Assembly: GCA_021399445.1 (NCBI GenBank)
Contig: JAJTUQ010000001.1
Span: forward strand, 2,418,001-2,482,000
Direction: 5' to 3'
Source: Xylogone sp. PMI_703
Lineage: Eukaryota; Ascomycota; Leotiomycetes
DNA: 64,000 nt
A program made the position numbers and the translations under genes. The notes under the pieces are model-generated. The model was not told where the DNA came from, ran no database searches, and was given only the letters and a program-made list of their open reading frames with translations. Of the stretch, positions 35,579-48,919 are shown piece after piece; position 1 is the stretch's first letter, and the number at the start of each line of letters is the position of its first letter.

Positions 35579-37298
35579 TGTTGACGACGGTGACAGGATT
35601 CGACGATCGAAGTTAGGTTGAGGAGAAATGGATTGCTCTAGACGTGGAGCTATGTAAGGGCATCCCACAGCGGTACACAATCTTCATACGCCTCCCATCG
35701 TCCTTAGATGCCTGAATAATAAAATTATTGATATCTTCACCTCGAATATGTCGAATCTGATACTCGGGTGTCTGGCATTAGTATCGGCGCCCCTAAAGTC
35801 TTCTTAAGATATAGCGGTCTAGTAAACAAGCAGTGAATAGATGGAGCTGAAATGCATTCCACTCTTATCTGCAAATTAGATGAATAAGTTGCCAAGCTCT
35901 TACAACACTTCCTCCACTTGATCATTAATCATATGGTATTCATCATCCAAGGGTAACCATCACGAACCCCACAGTTCTAAAGTTTAAAAACATTTCATTA
36001 TCACCATTTGATAAACTATTTACTATTTAGGGGCTAATACAAAATTCTATGAGATCCAAGGGGGTTATTTACTCTATTCGCAGTAATGCTTATTGCATTT
36101 ACAGCAAGTGTTGTAACTACTACTTACCAAGCCTCGGCCTACAAGTCAACTCTATTGTGGGGCCAATATCCATTGTGACTATGCTTCATTGCGTTCTAGA
36201 ATAGAAGGTACGAATCCTTGCCCCTTCTACGTGCATATATTATAAAGGTCAGTAGGTATCTAATCCTTGTCTTTATCAAGATCCCAATAATCTGATGTTT
36301 TTTATTGAAAAACAGTTTCAGTCTCAAGAGATGAATTCCTATCCAGTTTCATATATCGTGTATAATTGTCCTAAACAATACACTATGAGCTTCAAATTGC
36401 TGATTAGTGATATCTACATATTGTATCAGTAATCACGAAGTGGGTTATGGGTTCAATTTTCCAATACGTCTAAATAGGAAACTATGACATTCATTGGTTT
36501 TTACCGAAGCGGAAAGTGAAGGCGCCGAGAACCAATAATAACGCATATTTCGTTGATCAAGAAGGAAGGCAGCTTGTATTAAGTGATCTTAAATCAACTT
36601 AATTATGTAGACATAAAAACTAACACAAATTTATGAGAACTTGCATTAACCAGTAAAGATATACTGTTCCAGATTTATTTGCTTTTATAATACTAATGAA
36701 AGAACAGTTTTTCTGGCTTCGCGATTAAAAGCATCTCTACCGTCCTGACTGCACAAGCTGTGTTGTTGTAGCAGACGGCACAAAGATTGTTATCCTTTGA
36801 CTCATATTGTTTCTATCATATATGAATTTGCCAGAGAAAAGTCATTTTGGGTGCGAATGTATGAATCACGGTCGGCTCAGACTTTGGAGACATTTTGATT
36901 GGGCCATGAGTAACTCTCGGCTTGATAAATTACCCAGGGCATGGCTGGATTGAAGATCGGGTGCGACAGGTGCAAACCAGTATACTCTGTTATATGTCTA
37001 ATAGATTAATCAGGGGGGGTACGACCTGCAGCATTTTGTTTCTTTGCATTTTGTGCTACTGCTCCTTATTTTCCGACGTGCCTCAAAAGAGCCTCTGAGT
37101 ACGCTATATCAAAATACTCCTATGCCTCTTGATATTCATCATTGGTATATTAGGCGATTGTATCCGAGGTTTTAATGCAGACGGGATATTTGTACAATTT
37201 CTTCGAGTCCCTCGTGGACAGGGATCATAAATCTCAAAAAGTTAAACACTTAGTTGTTATGCTTTCATTGCATTGCACCAAGAATACATTTATGTACA
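35579..37298. other. Long AT-rich intergenic region
   Basis: 1.7 kb between the start of the Cys-type hydrolase (minus) and the 3' end of the OS-9 gene (minus). It holds the promoter of the hydrolase at its left end. Only short open frames without motifs are present. No repeat recognised. Confidence 0.4.
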
Positions 37299-38777
37299 TT
37301 ATAGTTCCTCTTTATAAACTTCCTCACTGCCTTCATCGTCGCTTCCTACGTTGCCGCCCTCTGCTTCCTCTTCATCGTCTATGATCATGAGGATCTGTCT
37401 GACTTGCCCAGGTGCATCAACAACTTTGATGCTCCAGGCTCTCCCTTTAGCCACACTCTCTAGCTCAACTTTCATTGCTTCCACAATATCTGGATCGAGA
37501 TCAAGCTTCTGCAGTTCCTCATCATCCATTACTTCTACCGCTCCTCCTTCAGCTTCACTCTTCCCACTTGCAATAATCTCAACTTTTGAGTCAGGGCTTT
37601 CTGTTCCAAAGTCCGCAGCGATGGGAATCCTACGGCCTTCCTTACCAACGTATTTACCTCCTCCAATGATCACACCGCCTATATTGATTCCTTCTGTTTT
37701 TGCTTCGCTCGAAGAAATTTCACTTTCTAGGCTCTTTGTTTCTCCCCTCGAGCCCATGTCCCCTTCAGGGACGACTGCTTTACAAACAATTGCATTGGCT
37801 TTATTCTCTGTCGATGGTGCAAACGCAACATCATTGCATAGTCTTGGAGTATACACGACAAGGAGGTAAGAGCACGTCGTAACCTCCTTGATATACCCAA
37901 TGCGATCCGACATATTCGGCATGCAATGATACTGAACCTCCACCCGTCTTGGTTTCCCTGTAAGGTCGCAGATGGTCCCACCCTCCAGCTTCTGCACCAG
38001 GTACCGAGTATCACCCTTCACCTGCAACTCAGTTCCAGCTGATGTTGCTGCAGTGATTTTTTGTTTCGGTTTCTCCACCTCATTGCCCCACTCATCTGTA
38101 ACTGGTGTCTTCTGAGACTTCACCCTGCCTAACACATACATCTGAGAATTGGGATCCCGTTCTGGTGGGGTGGGTGCCTTCCCGGGATATTGGGTGATTG
38201 CATGGAACTGTGTTACTTCGGAATTATAGCAGAATGAATATGACCACCAGCCGGATACAAAGTATAGACAACTCCCTTCGAGGTCTTGTAAGAGCTCCCA
38301 GCCCCGATCGGTTGCGCGAGCCAATTCCTTTGCTTCAGCTGCTCGCGCTTCAGCTTCAGACGTTTCGTTTTTGAGGGGAGGTGTTACGAAGGGTATTGTG
38401 CAAAGGTATGGACGATTTTTGAGATGCATCAACTCATAGCTAACTTTTGTGGGATCATTTTGGGGATCAGTGTCGTGGGATGCGCTCTTTGTATGTGAGG
38501 ATATGCTTTTGGTATCTGCGCTTGGAGGAGGTTCAGTTTCGGATGGAGATTTCGGAGTTTGGTCTAGGAGAGAGTATGCTTCTATGTCCGAGATGACTGA
38601 TTGAGAAAAATAGATCTCATACTACGAATTATCTATTAGTTAGGAGGGCAGCAGAGGGCGAAGGTGTAAACGCAGTACCTGGGGGAATGCGAGAACATCA
38701 TCATGGATACTGAAGACAGTTTGGCTAGCTGAAACAATTGGAGCTAGGACTAGAAGAGAATGGAATAAATAACGCAT
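37299..38777 (-). CDS. OS-9/Yos9-type ER quality-control lectin
   Basis: Two exons on the minus strand, 38777-38679 and 38621-37299, give 473 residues; the 57-nt intron is in phase 0. Exon 1 encodes a classical signal peptide (MRYLFHSLLVLAPIVSA). The middle carries the mannose-6-phosphate-receptor-homology domain: CLYFVSGWWSYSFCYN with the sugar-contacting Trp pair, then GGTICDLTGKPRRVEVQYHC and a final Cys in TTCSYLLVVYTPRLC. The tail is acidic and ends Lys-Glu-Glu-Leu, a KDEL/HDEL-like ER-retention tetrapeptide. By family knowledge the protein reads trimmed glycans on misfolded glycoproteins and passes them to the Hrd1 ubiquitin ligase for ER-associated degradation. The intact signal peptide, paired cysteines and retention tail all agree with that role. 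Confidence 0.9.
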
Positions 38778-41700
38778 TTTGCCATAAGGCAGTAGCGCTG
38801 AATTATATCGTTCAGCAAGTTTCGTAACCCATTTAACTTGGGAGATGATGATCTCAAGGCAGCTTAAAGCTCCAAGCTGTCATCATTGTAGAGATAAGGC
38901 ATCAAATTGTTGATGCCTCAATATCTTAATGCCTTAATATTCGGGCAATAATGAGGGGTCACCCAATCGCGGGGCAAGCTTCGGATTCCTTATGTATATT
39001 CGTCCTCTCATCTTGCAGAAAAACGTGACCACAATCAGTTAATGCTCATTAATGAAGGTATGATAATTGCCTCTTGATCTAGCTCTCAGAGTCGGTAATA
39101 CTTTTCTCCAAATCGCTCCTTGAATTATAGCACTAACAGACTCTAGCCAAGTACAACTCATGAGGCCCATGCTTCCAGGAATTTAAGGTCAATCCGATCT
39201 TGTCAAACAGAGGTATCAATTCACCATACAACATTATCACGAAAGTAACAGTATTATCGACTACGTACTATTTCTAAAATCGCATCAGAAACAAATTCTA
39301 CCAACGCAATATCCTCCAGAGGCGTGTTACATGGCTTCTCGATTATTGCATCCAGCGCCAGCAAGCCACATGAGTTGGGCATTACCGCTCTCAGTTTCTG
39401 AAGTCAACGATGTAACTCTTGGGGCGGTGAGTTCCAGTATATTATTGAGAGGCCTCCCCTCGTGCTAGGAAATTAGGAAGTCGACAACAATGTGATCTCA
39501 AATTGTTTTTTCCTGTCGAGGCTGTAGCCTGGTATGATCCGAAAGGAATGAGATGCTTGCTGCAGTGGCTTGGTAAGTTTGGGGATTCCACATAGTCATT
39601 CCCTGACAACAAGTTGAGTTTGTGCAGAGATATGCAAGACTGCTCTGATTTTGCTGCAGTCTATTGAGTCCTCAGATTCTTTCTCATAAGAGCTATCGCA
39701 GGTGACTGCAATGACGTCATAATCGCACATCCAAAGATGCAGTAGGATTCGACTACTGATTTCAATAGGGGGCTACGATTCAGTTACAGTTCTGTCTATC
39801 CCGGGATCTTTGAAATATTATGATCGTGTACGTTGGGCTCCAACACGGCGATCATTGAGAACAATCACCAAAGCTAGAAGGGGGCAACAAGATAACCTGA
39901 GGGACTGAACAGGAAAATTTGCATGCAGCCGTCGTTGTCCACAAGAAACTTGACTTAATACGCTCGAATTGGGAGTTGTATTGTTGGGCATCTCAAATGC
40001 AAAACGTACTTAGAGCAAGGGGCGTACGGCATAAGTTCTACCGCATAAGCCGATCTCTATGGGACATTCAACTGCCCGAAGCACAGCGAATGACCAATGT
40101 TTCCGTGAAGGTTTATGGTGCATGTAATACATGCATAACATAACCACCATTACCGGATGCGAGTCAACCTGCGTAGATGGTTACGCATCACGTGCCTCTT
40201 GCTCACGCAGGAGAAGAAATGGAATGGAGTTGCCGGCCGCATCCGTTTCGTCCTTAGCAATCTAGTGGATCTAAATCATCATGTGAACGACTACAATTAT
40301 GCTGATTCGCTCTACCAGAAGAGCTGGGATTGATACTGCGCCAGTAGAGTCACGTGCATACAAAGGCCTACCGATTAGGCTTCACCTGTTAGGTACACCC
40401 ACGTTTCACAATGGTCCACAGCCCAACGTCAACCTTCGAGTACCGTATCTGAGTATGATGATCGATAGCTAGCCGAGTTGTACCGGCTTTCCTTAACCGT
40501 TCCTTGGGGTCAGACGGTTGACTCTTCCAGAAATCATTTGGTGTGCAACCATCACGGAGCAAAGTCCTGAGGGCGGCGGCTTGGGGATGGAATTGAACTG
40601 CCGTGACTGCCAGCTGGCCAGCCTGGAGGACTTGGGAGGATGGGTGGTATTGTGACGAAACCCACGCCTCTGGCATGCTAAACTGAAACTATTGTGCTGC
40701 ACTTGTGTACGCTGTCGGATTTGGGGAGCTTCAGGGAGTATCGGCACGCCAAATGGGGATTACCATCTTGCTCTGGAATAGTGCTGCTGTGCACGCACGG
40801 GAAGAGAGCAGAGAGCAGTCTGCCCAAAGGCCAGCCCATTGCGGTGCAAGCACAGTATCGAGAATAGCCTATCACACAGCGGCCATCGAGATTCCTAAAT
40901 GATACGAGGAGAAAAGGAGGCAGCACCATCTGGGCGAACCACCTGGGTCAACGTGGTCCAATGTCCGTCGTGGTTCGCAAAGCCGGTGGACACGACATCG
41001 CGATGCCCTGGAATTAGGACGGCTGCGAGCTCCTATTTGATATGGCCAGCGAATAATGAGGCGGACTGGCGAGTGGTTGCCTCACTTTTGGCCGAGCCCA
41101 GTCACAGCGCGTCGTTTGGCAAAACCAGCACCAGTAGCGTTGCTGATTGGTCGCTTCACTTTTTTCGAGTTCCTCGTGCTCCTGCATCGGTGCGTTCTGC
41201 GACTGTTCTGGAGATGGTCTGCATACGTCCGTATGTACGCGCAGCTGCATAGGGTGCAGGCCGTCTGTGTGGGCAGGTCAGGGGCAGAGGCCGCAAGCTC
41301 AGGGCCAGACCGGCGCGAGGAAAGCTCTCAGCAGCTGTCATACGGCACCGATTCGGGGATAGCAAGCTTCTGCGCAGGACCGGCCAGACAAGGCACAGGC
41401 AATGGCACAAGAATAGCTCGCCCTCGGACAGCAGCATAGGAGATGCAGAGATGGTGCTGTGTCCTGCGCCGCTGAATAATGCTTTGGGCGCATCAAACGC
41501 CCTCAACCGGCGTGCCGGTTGTGAGCACCGCCGGTCGTGAGCAGTCAGTCACGGCAGTCTTGCCGTCACCGCGCGAGCCGATGTGACGGCCTGAGAAAGC
41601 AGGCTGCAGATTGGGTCGCGGCCTTGGTGCCCCAGGCTTCAATGCCCGTGCCCTCGTGGCTCTCACGCTGCTCCTCCCCCAGCTCGCCCTTCTCACGCAG

Positions 41701-42722
41701 GAGACAAGTGACGGGTATCGTGAGAGAACCAACAGCAGAAGGGAGACTGGAGAGAGCAATTGTCAGCCAGCATGAACGGAACTCCCACGATCACGAACGC
41801 TGCTCGCAGTGTGGGAAAAAAAGAAAGTCAGAGCGACACAAAGGCACAGACTGAGGGGCAGAGGGGACCCAAACGCAGTGCCTGGTCACAATCCCGCAAT
41901 CCACAACCCCATTTATTTCCTCGATGTCAGATCTTCGACGATCGTCCCATCCCAATCCCGCAACGAGTTGGCAGATGCAACCCTCCCAGAGACACTATCG
42001 CCAGCACCAAAGCAGCACACAAGCCCACGAAACCCACGACACCCAACCGCCAACCAGCGCACCCAAGCACTCCAAGCAATCCAAGCACCCTGAAAGCACC
42101 CAAGCCAGCCACGTCCTCCACACCCTCCAAACACCCCCCAAACCTCCCGGTCCTCTCACGACCCTCCAAACCTTCTGGTCAGAGCCTTCTCGCCAAAGCA
42201 ACCAAGCAGCGCCGCTGAGCACACGTCGTTGGACCTGCCCAAATTCGTCCTAATCCAGCTCCTTCGTGTCGACTTACTTGCATCAGCCGCCCGTGCAAGT
42301 CGTGGCTCTCTCGAGTACAAAGATTCTGCCGCTTCCCATCGTCAACTTCGCTCGTCCATCCGCCTTACTTCTGCAGCTATCATCCGCCGTCTGACTTGCG
42401 TTCCATTCTCTCACCCCTCATTGCTCCTCTTCAACCAAACTTTGTTGTTTCGTGCAGTTTGCATGAGCATTAATCTTAACTCTTTGGTCAGTTAAAAGTC
42501 TTCGACTCCTCCCGGCCGGGCTTGTCCTACGATCAAGGCTTCTCTCAATTGCAGTAGCTCGTGGATCTCGCAACGGCTGTGCCACCTCGCAATCAATCGC
42601 CGCGTCTTCTATCAGCAAGCACTAACACGCAATACACAGAACAATACTTTCAACTATTCACCAGCAAAAATAAGCCTCTCCAACTGCTCCCGATCCCTAA
42701 CTCTCAAGTTACAGCTGTCACC
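38778..42722. other. Very long non-coding region upstream of the C2H2 gene
   Basis: 3.9 kb. From 38778 to about 40350 it is AT-rich with no open frame worth reporting. From about 40380 to 42500 it becomes GC-rich and many overlapping frames open on both strands simply because stops are rare; none has a motif. From about 41970 to 42180 the plus strand is almost entirely A and C. The last 500 bases are pyrimidine-rich and probably the promoter and 5' leader of the C2H2 regulator. Confidence 0.5.
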
Positions 42723-44808
42723 ATGCCCATGAATCTCGCTCTCGACACCGCCTCTTTCAATCCCAGGCTCGAAGACCTCCTCGTTCAACAGGCCGCTATC
42801 CAGGCTGAAATAGAGTCGCTCCTCCCGGCCTCTGCCCCTCCTGCGACCTACTCCTCAATCCAACATCACCGAAGTCCTATACACAAGCAACACCGCAATC
42901 GCATCCATCGCAGCATGTCCAGTAGTGGAACCAATATGACCTGGAACCTCTCCTCTGTATGACCTTCCTGGCCTTCTCTCCCTTGACGCTTGGATCTAAT
43001 CATGATAGGACCGGAATTCTCACGACACCACACACCGGCTTCCGCGCACTTTGTCTCAACGTTCGGCACCCATGTCGCGGACGGATTCGAGAGGTATATC
43101 TTCTGCACACAGCGGAAATATGTCTTTCAGCCCAGGCATGCATTATTCCTACAGCACAAGTCAGCAGAACCCTTCCACTGCTGAGACATGGGATCGCCAG
43201 GATCAGCCAGCAAACTCATATACCTTCTCGCATCAGGCTCGCATGCCACCGCGCTCAATTTCCCACCACCGATCTGATTTGGAGCTGGTTCATGAGCTGG
43301 ATATCGGTGAAAACCCGGCCGACTACCTCTCTCGTACCGGAGCCCCTATGCTAGCTCTAACACCCTCTCCTGTGTCGATACCTACAGATGACACCTTCGA
43401 CTCGCAATCTCTTACTGGCTCATATGCAACATTCAGCGCGGCTCCCGCAACACCATGTAGCGGGTCATTGACCACTGCGACAACTCTCACGAGTAATATG
43501 AGCCGACAAAACAGTATGTGTAATGATGCAGTGATTGGAGGGTTCCAAATGATGAGTGTCAATTCGAATGCTTCTTTCTCCACTGAAAATTATGTGGAGG
43601 AGTCCACGTACCCAATCACATATTCCGCTCTTTCTCAGCAATCTCGTCATTGCTCAAATGACGAGCAGTCTCAACTTCTCGTTGGCGCTGGTGGTGTCAG
43701 CAATGATTCTCAGTTCTCACAGTCTCTTCCTACTCACATAGGAACTCATTTTCAATCTATATCTCCCGTGGGGGGTATGAAAAGATCAGAATCGAATGAA
43801 AGTACTTCGTCCTCGGCTTCCACTTCGGCTACAGCCTCAGCTTCTTCTCGAAGCAAACAGAGGCTCCAAGCTCAAATCGCTGCGGCACGGAAGATTGCTC
43901 CCAAAGGTGGCTTGGATGACAAGCTAGTCGTTGGAGGTACCTCGCAGTCCATGAGTAGGCTGGACTCGAAGGATGGTTCGCTGAACAAGCTTGCTATTTC
44001 CAAACGTGCTTATCAACGCCCCAAACATGAACGAGTCTACTGCAAACAATGCGACGAATACCCCGATGGATTTCGCGGTGAACATGAGCTTCGTCGACAC
44101 CAAGATCGGCAGCACAAAGATATGGTGAAAAAATGGATCTGTGTCGAACCACCATCAAGTCCAGATCACCCACAACCTCTACTTCCCCTATCAAAATGCA
44201 AGGCGTGTCATCAACAGAAGAAAAAGTATGGAGCATACTACAACGCCGCTGCTCATCTTCGCCGTGCTCACTTCAGACCAAAGCCCAAAGGGAGAAACCG
44301 AAGCAACAAGGCCGATGAGGCTGCTGAGAAGAGAGGCGGTAAGGCCGGTGGTGACTGGCCCTCCATGCAGGAGCTCAAACGCTGGATGCAAGAAGTTGAG
44401 GAAAGAGCAACCGACTACTCCCAGGTAGATGATGACTCCTCAGAAGACGAGAGCAATGAGTGTGATGTGGAAGATATTGTCGCCTCTCAATCGCAAAACG
44501 TCGACCTCTCCACAGTTCCATCCTACGACAGCAACAGCTACTTTCTCCAGTCAGCCAACATTGACATCAACAATCAGATGACGCTCCAGTCTCAAAGTCA
44601 AGACATGAACATGGACACATCATTGTCCATGAACTTGAACTATAGCTTGAGCTCAAGTCAAAACGACAACGGCTTTGACTCTTCTTTCCCTGTTATGACG
44701 AATAGCCATGACTCTTTGGCATTCTTCGAGAATTCCTCTTATATTCCTCTTAGTTTTGATGACCAACCTGATCGTGAGGGCTTTGTTGGTCTTTCTTCTT
44801 ATATGTAA
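42723..44808 (+). CDS. C2H2 zinc-finger regulator
   Basis: Two exons, 42723-42956 and 43009-44808, give 677 residues; the 52-nt intron is in phase 0 and has a CTAAT branch site. The start ATG follows CACC, a good fungal context. The N-terminal two thirds are low in order and rich in Ser, Thr, Gln and Asn. Two zinc-finger-like units lie at about residues 420-446 (YCKQCDEYPDGFRGEHELRRHQDRQH) and 475-505 (CKACHQQ..NAAAHLRRAHF), set within the conserved basic block that begins AYQRPKHERVYC and continues to MQELKRWMQEVEERA. This arrangement is typical of a fungal-specific C2H2 family. The acidic and Asn/Ser-rich C-terminus could be an activation region. The very long GC-rich upstream region would suit a heavily controlled regulatory gene. 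Targets unknown. Confidence 0.88.
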
Positions 44809-45900
44809 AATTGTTCATTTCCTTTTTTTCTCATTTTCTTTCTTCTTTCACGCTATATTAATTACGACTACACTATCATATTTAATTATCTATTCACCAC
44901 CCGTCAACGATACTCAACACATCCCTTACACGACAAGCACGAGGTATGAGGTTCAAGGTGTGCCCTGACATTTTTCTTTACAACAATTTCTTCTTTCTAT
45001 CTCATTCTATTTATATTAGATACACTTTTGGTGTTTTACAAAGTTTCATTATTTTGCTTCTCGAGTTCGCAATTCATTTTCTTTAGATGAATTGGAGGGT
45101 CTTCTATATATACGGCGTTTTAAGGGGTTTTGATTATCAATGTTTTGGCTTCGATATAATGAAGATTATGATATGATGAATGTATGACATGATTACAGTG
45201 TGCTTTTCTCTTTTTGAAGTGACTGTAGTCACCAAGTTTTGCGCGTTGTTTATTGTTCTTTGCTTGACCGAGAAAAAAAATTATGCAATAACCAGGGGAT
45301 CAAGTCTTCTCCGTATTGCAAATGTCTTGTAAATAATAACGTTTAATACGGTCATGATATTTTCCCATTATATACTTATGGCTTTTTATAATGAAGATTT
45401 ATATTCCTACTGTGACTATTTTTCACAGCGAGTCTCGAACAAAATATATCCTATCTCAGATCTGTCACTTTAAGGGACTTCTTTTCAGTTGGTCTCACTT
45501 TATATTTAATCAGTCTTGATTGGCACCTGTAGAGAAAGCTAAAGAATAGAACTTCCAAATTGAATTCCAAAATCCCACCAAGTGGTGAAGGAATCATCAA
45601 TAGAAAATCAAGAACATAAGAAATGAAGGTCTAACATATCTCAGCTCATCTGAAACTCCGTGGTGTAGCCTAGCTTCTCAGTGTGCAGTCAACGCCTTCT
45701 GGTATTGCTAGCCATGTCATTCGTAGTTCTCTACACAGTCTTATTGGCATTTGGGTTAAATTTTCGGTGGTTATCTCACATCCGACTAGAAGCCTAGAAG
45801 TGTCGGAGTGGTTCGTATTCAAGCACTAGGATGACTTCGACATACCATGTGGAAAGGTTGCTTTGTAGTCTTGAAGTTCTTTTAGATCGAACAACTCTTT
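44809..45900. other. 3' region of the C2H2 gene and intergenic DNA
   Basis: About 1.1 kb, T-rich just after the stop codon, then AT-rich. No gene or repeat recognised. Confidence 0.4.
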
Positions 45901-45949
45901 CTATTCATCAATATCTTCTGGGACAACATCTCCTTGGACGATATTAGTA

Positions 45950-46450
45950 TTATGATTTCAAAGCAAGTCCGATAATAACTTACCAGGCCAAATCGAAGTT
46001 GGTCCACTTTTCCATAAGGGACTCACTTGACAGGAGTTTGATTGCTCTACTCCTATTGAAACTTTCTCTAAATCCTATTAATTTCATCACGAAAGGACGT
46101 CAAATTAATAGCCATAGAAGCTTATAATCGCTAGGATCCACCTCGCTGCTAGTCTCCTTTTCTCCACATGGTTTAAGTCCATGTTCTCAGTCCGCTCTAG
46201 GTGTAGAAATGGGAACTTTCTGCTACTCTCTACGGGTCGACCACTAGATATTCAGCATATTCCCGATCGAAGGCGGCATGGTACACGCAAAAGGCTGTCT
46301 GGTGACATGACAGGAGAAAGACTCTGGTATAATGTACCCACGCCGAGCGCGGCGCCGAAGGGACAGCTCCACAAGCTTGTCTGTTTGGCTTCCAAACTCT
46401 GGTTTCAGACGAGGGTGGCGGACAGTACGGTTTGATAGTGCCATGAGCGC
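45950..46450 (-). pseudogene. Degenerate copy A of an unidentified gene
   Basis: Side-by-side reading shows that 45990-46330 resembles 48110-48560: shared blocks include GAAACTTTCT and TTTCATCAC, CTTTTCCACATG then GTCCATGTT, and GATCGAAGG-like GGTCGAAGG. On the minus strand the best peptide is AFDREYAEYLVVDP, interrupted by stops, matching TFDREYVEYLATDP in copy B. About 190 bases present in copy B (48205-48395) are missing here. No intact frame exists, so this is a decayed paralogue. The family is not recognised. Confidence 0.5.
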
Positions 46451-46842
46451 GTTGGCATGCGCTCTGAATTTCCGGGGGATACGGGTGCAGTCTTTACGCT
46501 TGGCAGCTCAGGCTTCACACAAGCATGAATCAGCAACCTTTTTGCAGACCAAACCAGGAGATGCAGCCAGTTGTTTCGCACACCGTAGGCAGCAGGGACG
46601 CGATAGGGGGACTGAAGTCCGTCTGTTTAACCTAGCACAAAATGATAGGCCAAGCTCCACTTACTCTTTGGCCTTGCTATTCAGTTTCTTTCCTCGAGGA
46701 ACCGCCAGGATGGTATTGTATGGGGATTCTGTCCTGAATAGATTCATCACAGCACTTATAAATGCTGTTGCTAATTCATTTGCAACTCTTTCGGGCTTGA
46801 TGCGGGCAGTCTGTACCCTTTTTGCTACCTGCCGAAGGCTGC

Positions 46843-47162
46843 TCAGATGGTTCCCCAAACGATGACTTCGTCTAGAATTTCGTCGTCCAGAAAGTCTAGG
46901 TCTCTGATCATATCTTTTCTTGGAGTACTTTTTGGTAATACTTCATTGGAATAGCTTGCTCTTGGCCCGTTTTCCCATAACTTATCGGCAAGAAAGGGGA
47001 AGATGCCGTCATAAAACAGCTTTTGGGTCGTCTCCTCCGTAAGGATACCCAACAAACGTTTAACTCGGAGTAGTGCTTCACGTCCGAATCCTTATGAGTG
47101 AAGCATTCAAAGTCGATGCACAAATATGTCATACCAACGTATTCATGGACATAAGATCCCAT
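46843..47162 (-). pseudogene. Coding remnant, unidentified
   Basis: Two overlapping minus-strand frames together look protein-like: GYVHEYVGMTYLCIDFE-type sequence in one, then GREALLRVKRLLGILTEET and LDDEILDEVIVWG in another. The shift between frames and absence of a clear splice site suggest a decayed exon of the same gene family as copies A and B, or a neighbour. No function can be assigned. Confidence 0.3.
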
Positions 47163-47452
47163 CCCTGATTCTAGAGTCTCAGGATCTCTCTCGAGTTGAA
47201 ATTCTAGGTGTTGAAAAGTAATCCTAAGAGTATTCAGACCCCGGGCTATATCATGATATCAGACAAGTAAACAAATCAACCTAAAGTTTCCCACCAGACT
47301 GAGAGAAGTTTCATCAGATACCAGTATGGGGCTTAGGTCATTTTCACAACGTAGAACGAGTCTCAAGCCTAATACATGATCGGAAAGGAGGCAATCCCTT
47401 AACAGAGTCTCAAGTCTTATATTCTAATTATTGTTAGTGCTAAATAAGCCAC

Positions 47453-48680
47453 TTAAGATATATATGCCATTAACTCCCAATGGGCGTCATTGATACCCAC
47501 ATGTAAATGAAGGTCATCATCGACGTCCTTTTTGGAATATCCGAATGCATGCTTAATTATTCGCTCAATTCCGGGGCTTTCGTTAGAGCAAAGCATAAGA
47601 AAACGATACAAGTTTTGCAGTTCAATCCATCTTGGGTGTCTAACAGAACCAAGACAGTCATCGAGAAGATCGGTTTGAAGGAATTGGTGAACAAAACCCG
47701 CCTCATTTTTGCCGTCCTGGAGGATAAGCCGAATATTTCTGTGCTCTTGCACAAAGTAAGACGGGAATTCCATTATATTAGCTTTGAATGCCCTCTCAGA
47801 GCAAAGAAGAGAACCATCACCGAATTGAGCATTCCAAGACTGATTAAATCGTTTGGAACGTGCCCATCCGGGCATGTTACGGTAATAAGCATCTCTACCC
47901 TTGAAAATAAATTCCTCGACCACAAAATGTTTATAGCCAAATGCGGCCTCTATCTCCTTTCCAGAAATAGAAATAGACCCAATTGCCTCAAATCGGTTCA
48001 ACCACTTGAAACGTAAGTGGATCGTACCTGGTATTTCCTTCGGTATTTAATTATACTAATCACAATATGAGATAGATACGGATCCCTGTTGTTAAATATA
48101 ATCGACTCGACCGCTTTTCTATACTTGACGGAAGTTTGATTGCCCAGCTGCTCTTGAAACTTTCTTTAGGTCCTATTGATTTCATCACAAAAGGATGTTG
48201 TCCTCGTAATCGTAGAAACTAGTAATTGCGTCGACATGGATAATACCATATAACTTTAGAACCGCCCCTATTGCGCCTGATATCTGGTAGATATAGAAGC
48301 TCCTGTCAGTTATCTTAGCTTCTCTAAGTAATCTCGGAATAACCATATCTTTATTTGATTCATCAGGCACGCAGTTCAATAGCATTCCATCTAGTAGCCA
48401 GTCCTCTTTTCCACATGATTAAGGTCCATGTTTTCAGTCCTTTTTATGGGTAGAAATGGAAAGCTACTATCGTCCCTCTTGGGTCAGTGGCCAGGTACTC
48501 CACATACTCGCGGTCGAAGGTGACGTGGTCTCCGTCAGATTTTGGTACAATGTCCGCTTCTGCATTCTTAAATTCTTCATTGAGAATCTCAAGAGGACCA
48601 TGTGGATCCAAGATAACCCGAAAACCACACAGCTCTCCCTACGTTCCAGTCTGATGCGCTGGTTGTTAACATGTCAGGAT
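47453..48680 (-). pseudogene. Copy B of the unidentified gene, partly open
   Basis: Minus strand. From the upstream end: an open stretch without ATG (about 48640-48435) reading ELCGFRVILDPHGPLEILN and FDREYVEYLATDPRG up to a stop; a 66-codon frame (48385-48185); and a 182-codon frame with ATG at 48001 down to 47453, containing YYRNMPGWARSKRFNQSW and GYSKKDVDDDLHLH. I do not recognise any domain. The pieces could be exons of a living gene, but the upstream part stops without an obvious donor site and its sister copy A is clearly broken, so decay is favoured. The opposite strand is also open over 47507-48016, without motif. Confidence 0.4.
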
Positions 48681-48919
48681 GATCTTTTCCCGTTTCTCAG
48701 GCGCTTTGAGATTCACGCTCTCGAAACTATCTTGCGAAAGCTTCTTCTGACGATGACCATTCTTGAGGCATACGTTCTCCAGCCATGGTCTAGAACCACA
48801 CTGATAGGGAAATCTGATGAATGCAGGTCAACGATTGTAGCCAAGGAGTTATATAAAATGGCAGCTGGTAAGGAATGGGAAACGGGAATGGGAAACAGGA
48901 ATGGGAAATAAATAGGCAA

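Noticed and set aside
40380..42500. Many overlapping frames of 70-150 codons in the GC-rich region
   Set aside because: Present on both strands at once, no motifs, no splice logic; explained by composition.
46332..46865. 177-codon plus-strand frame rich in Arg
   Set aside because: No motif, and it lies antisense to gene remnants with better protein character.
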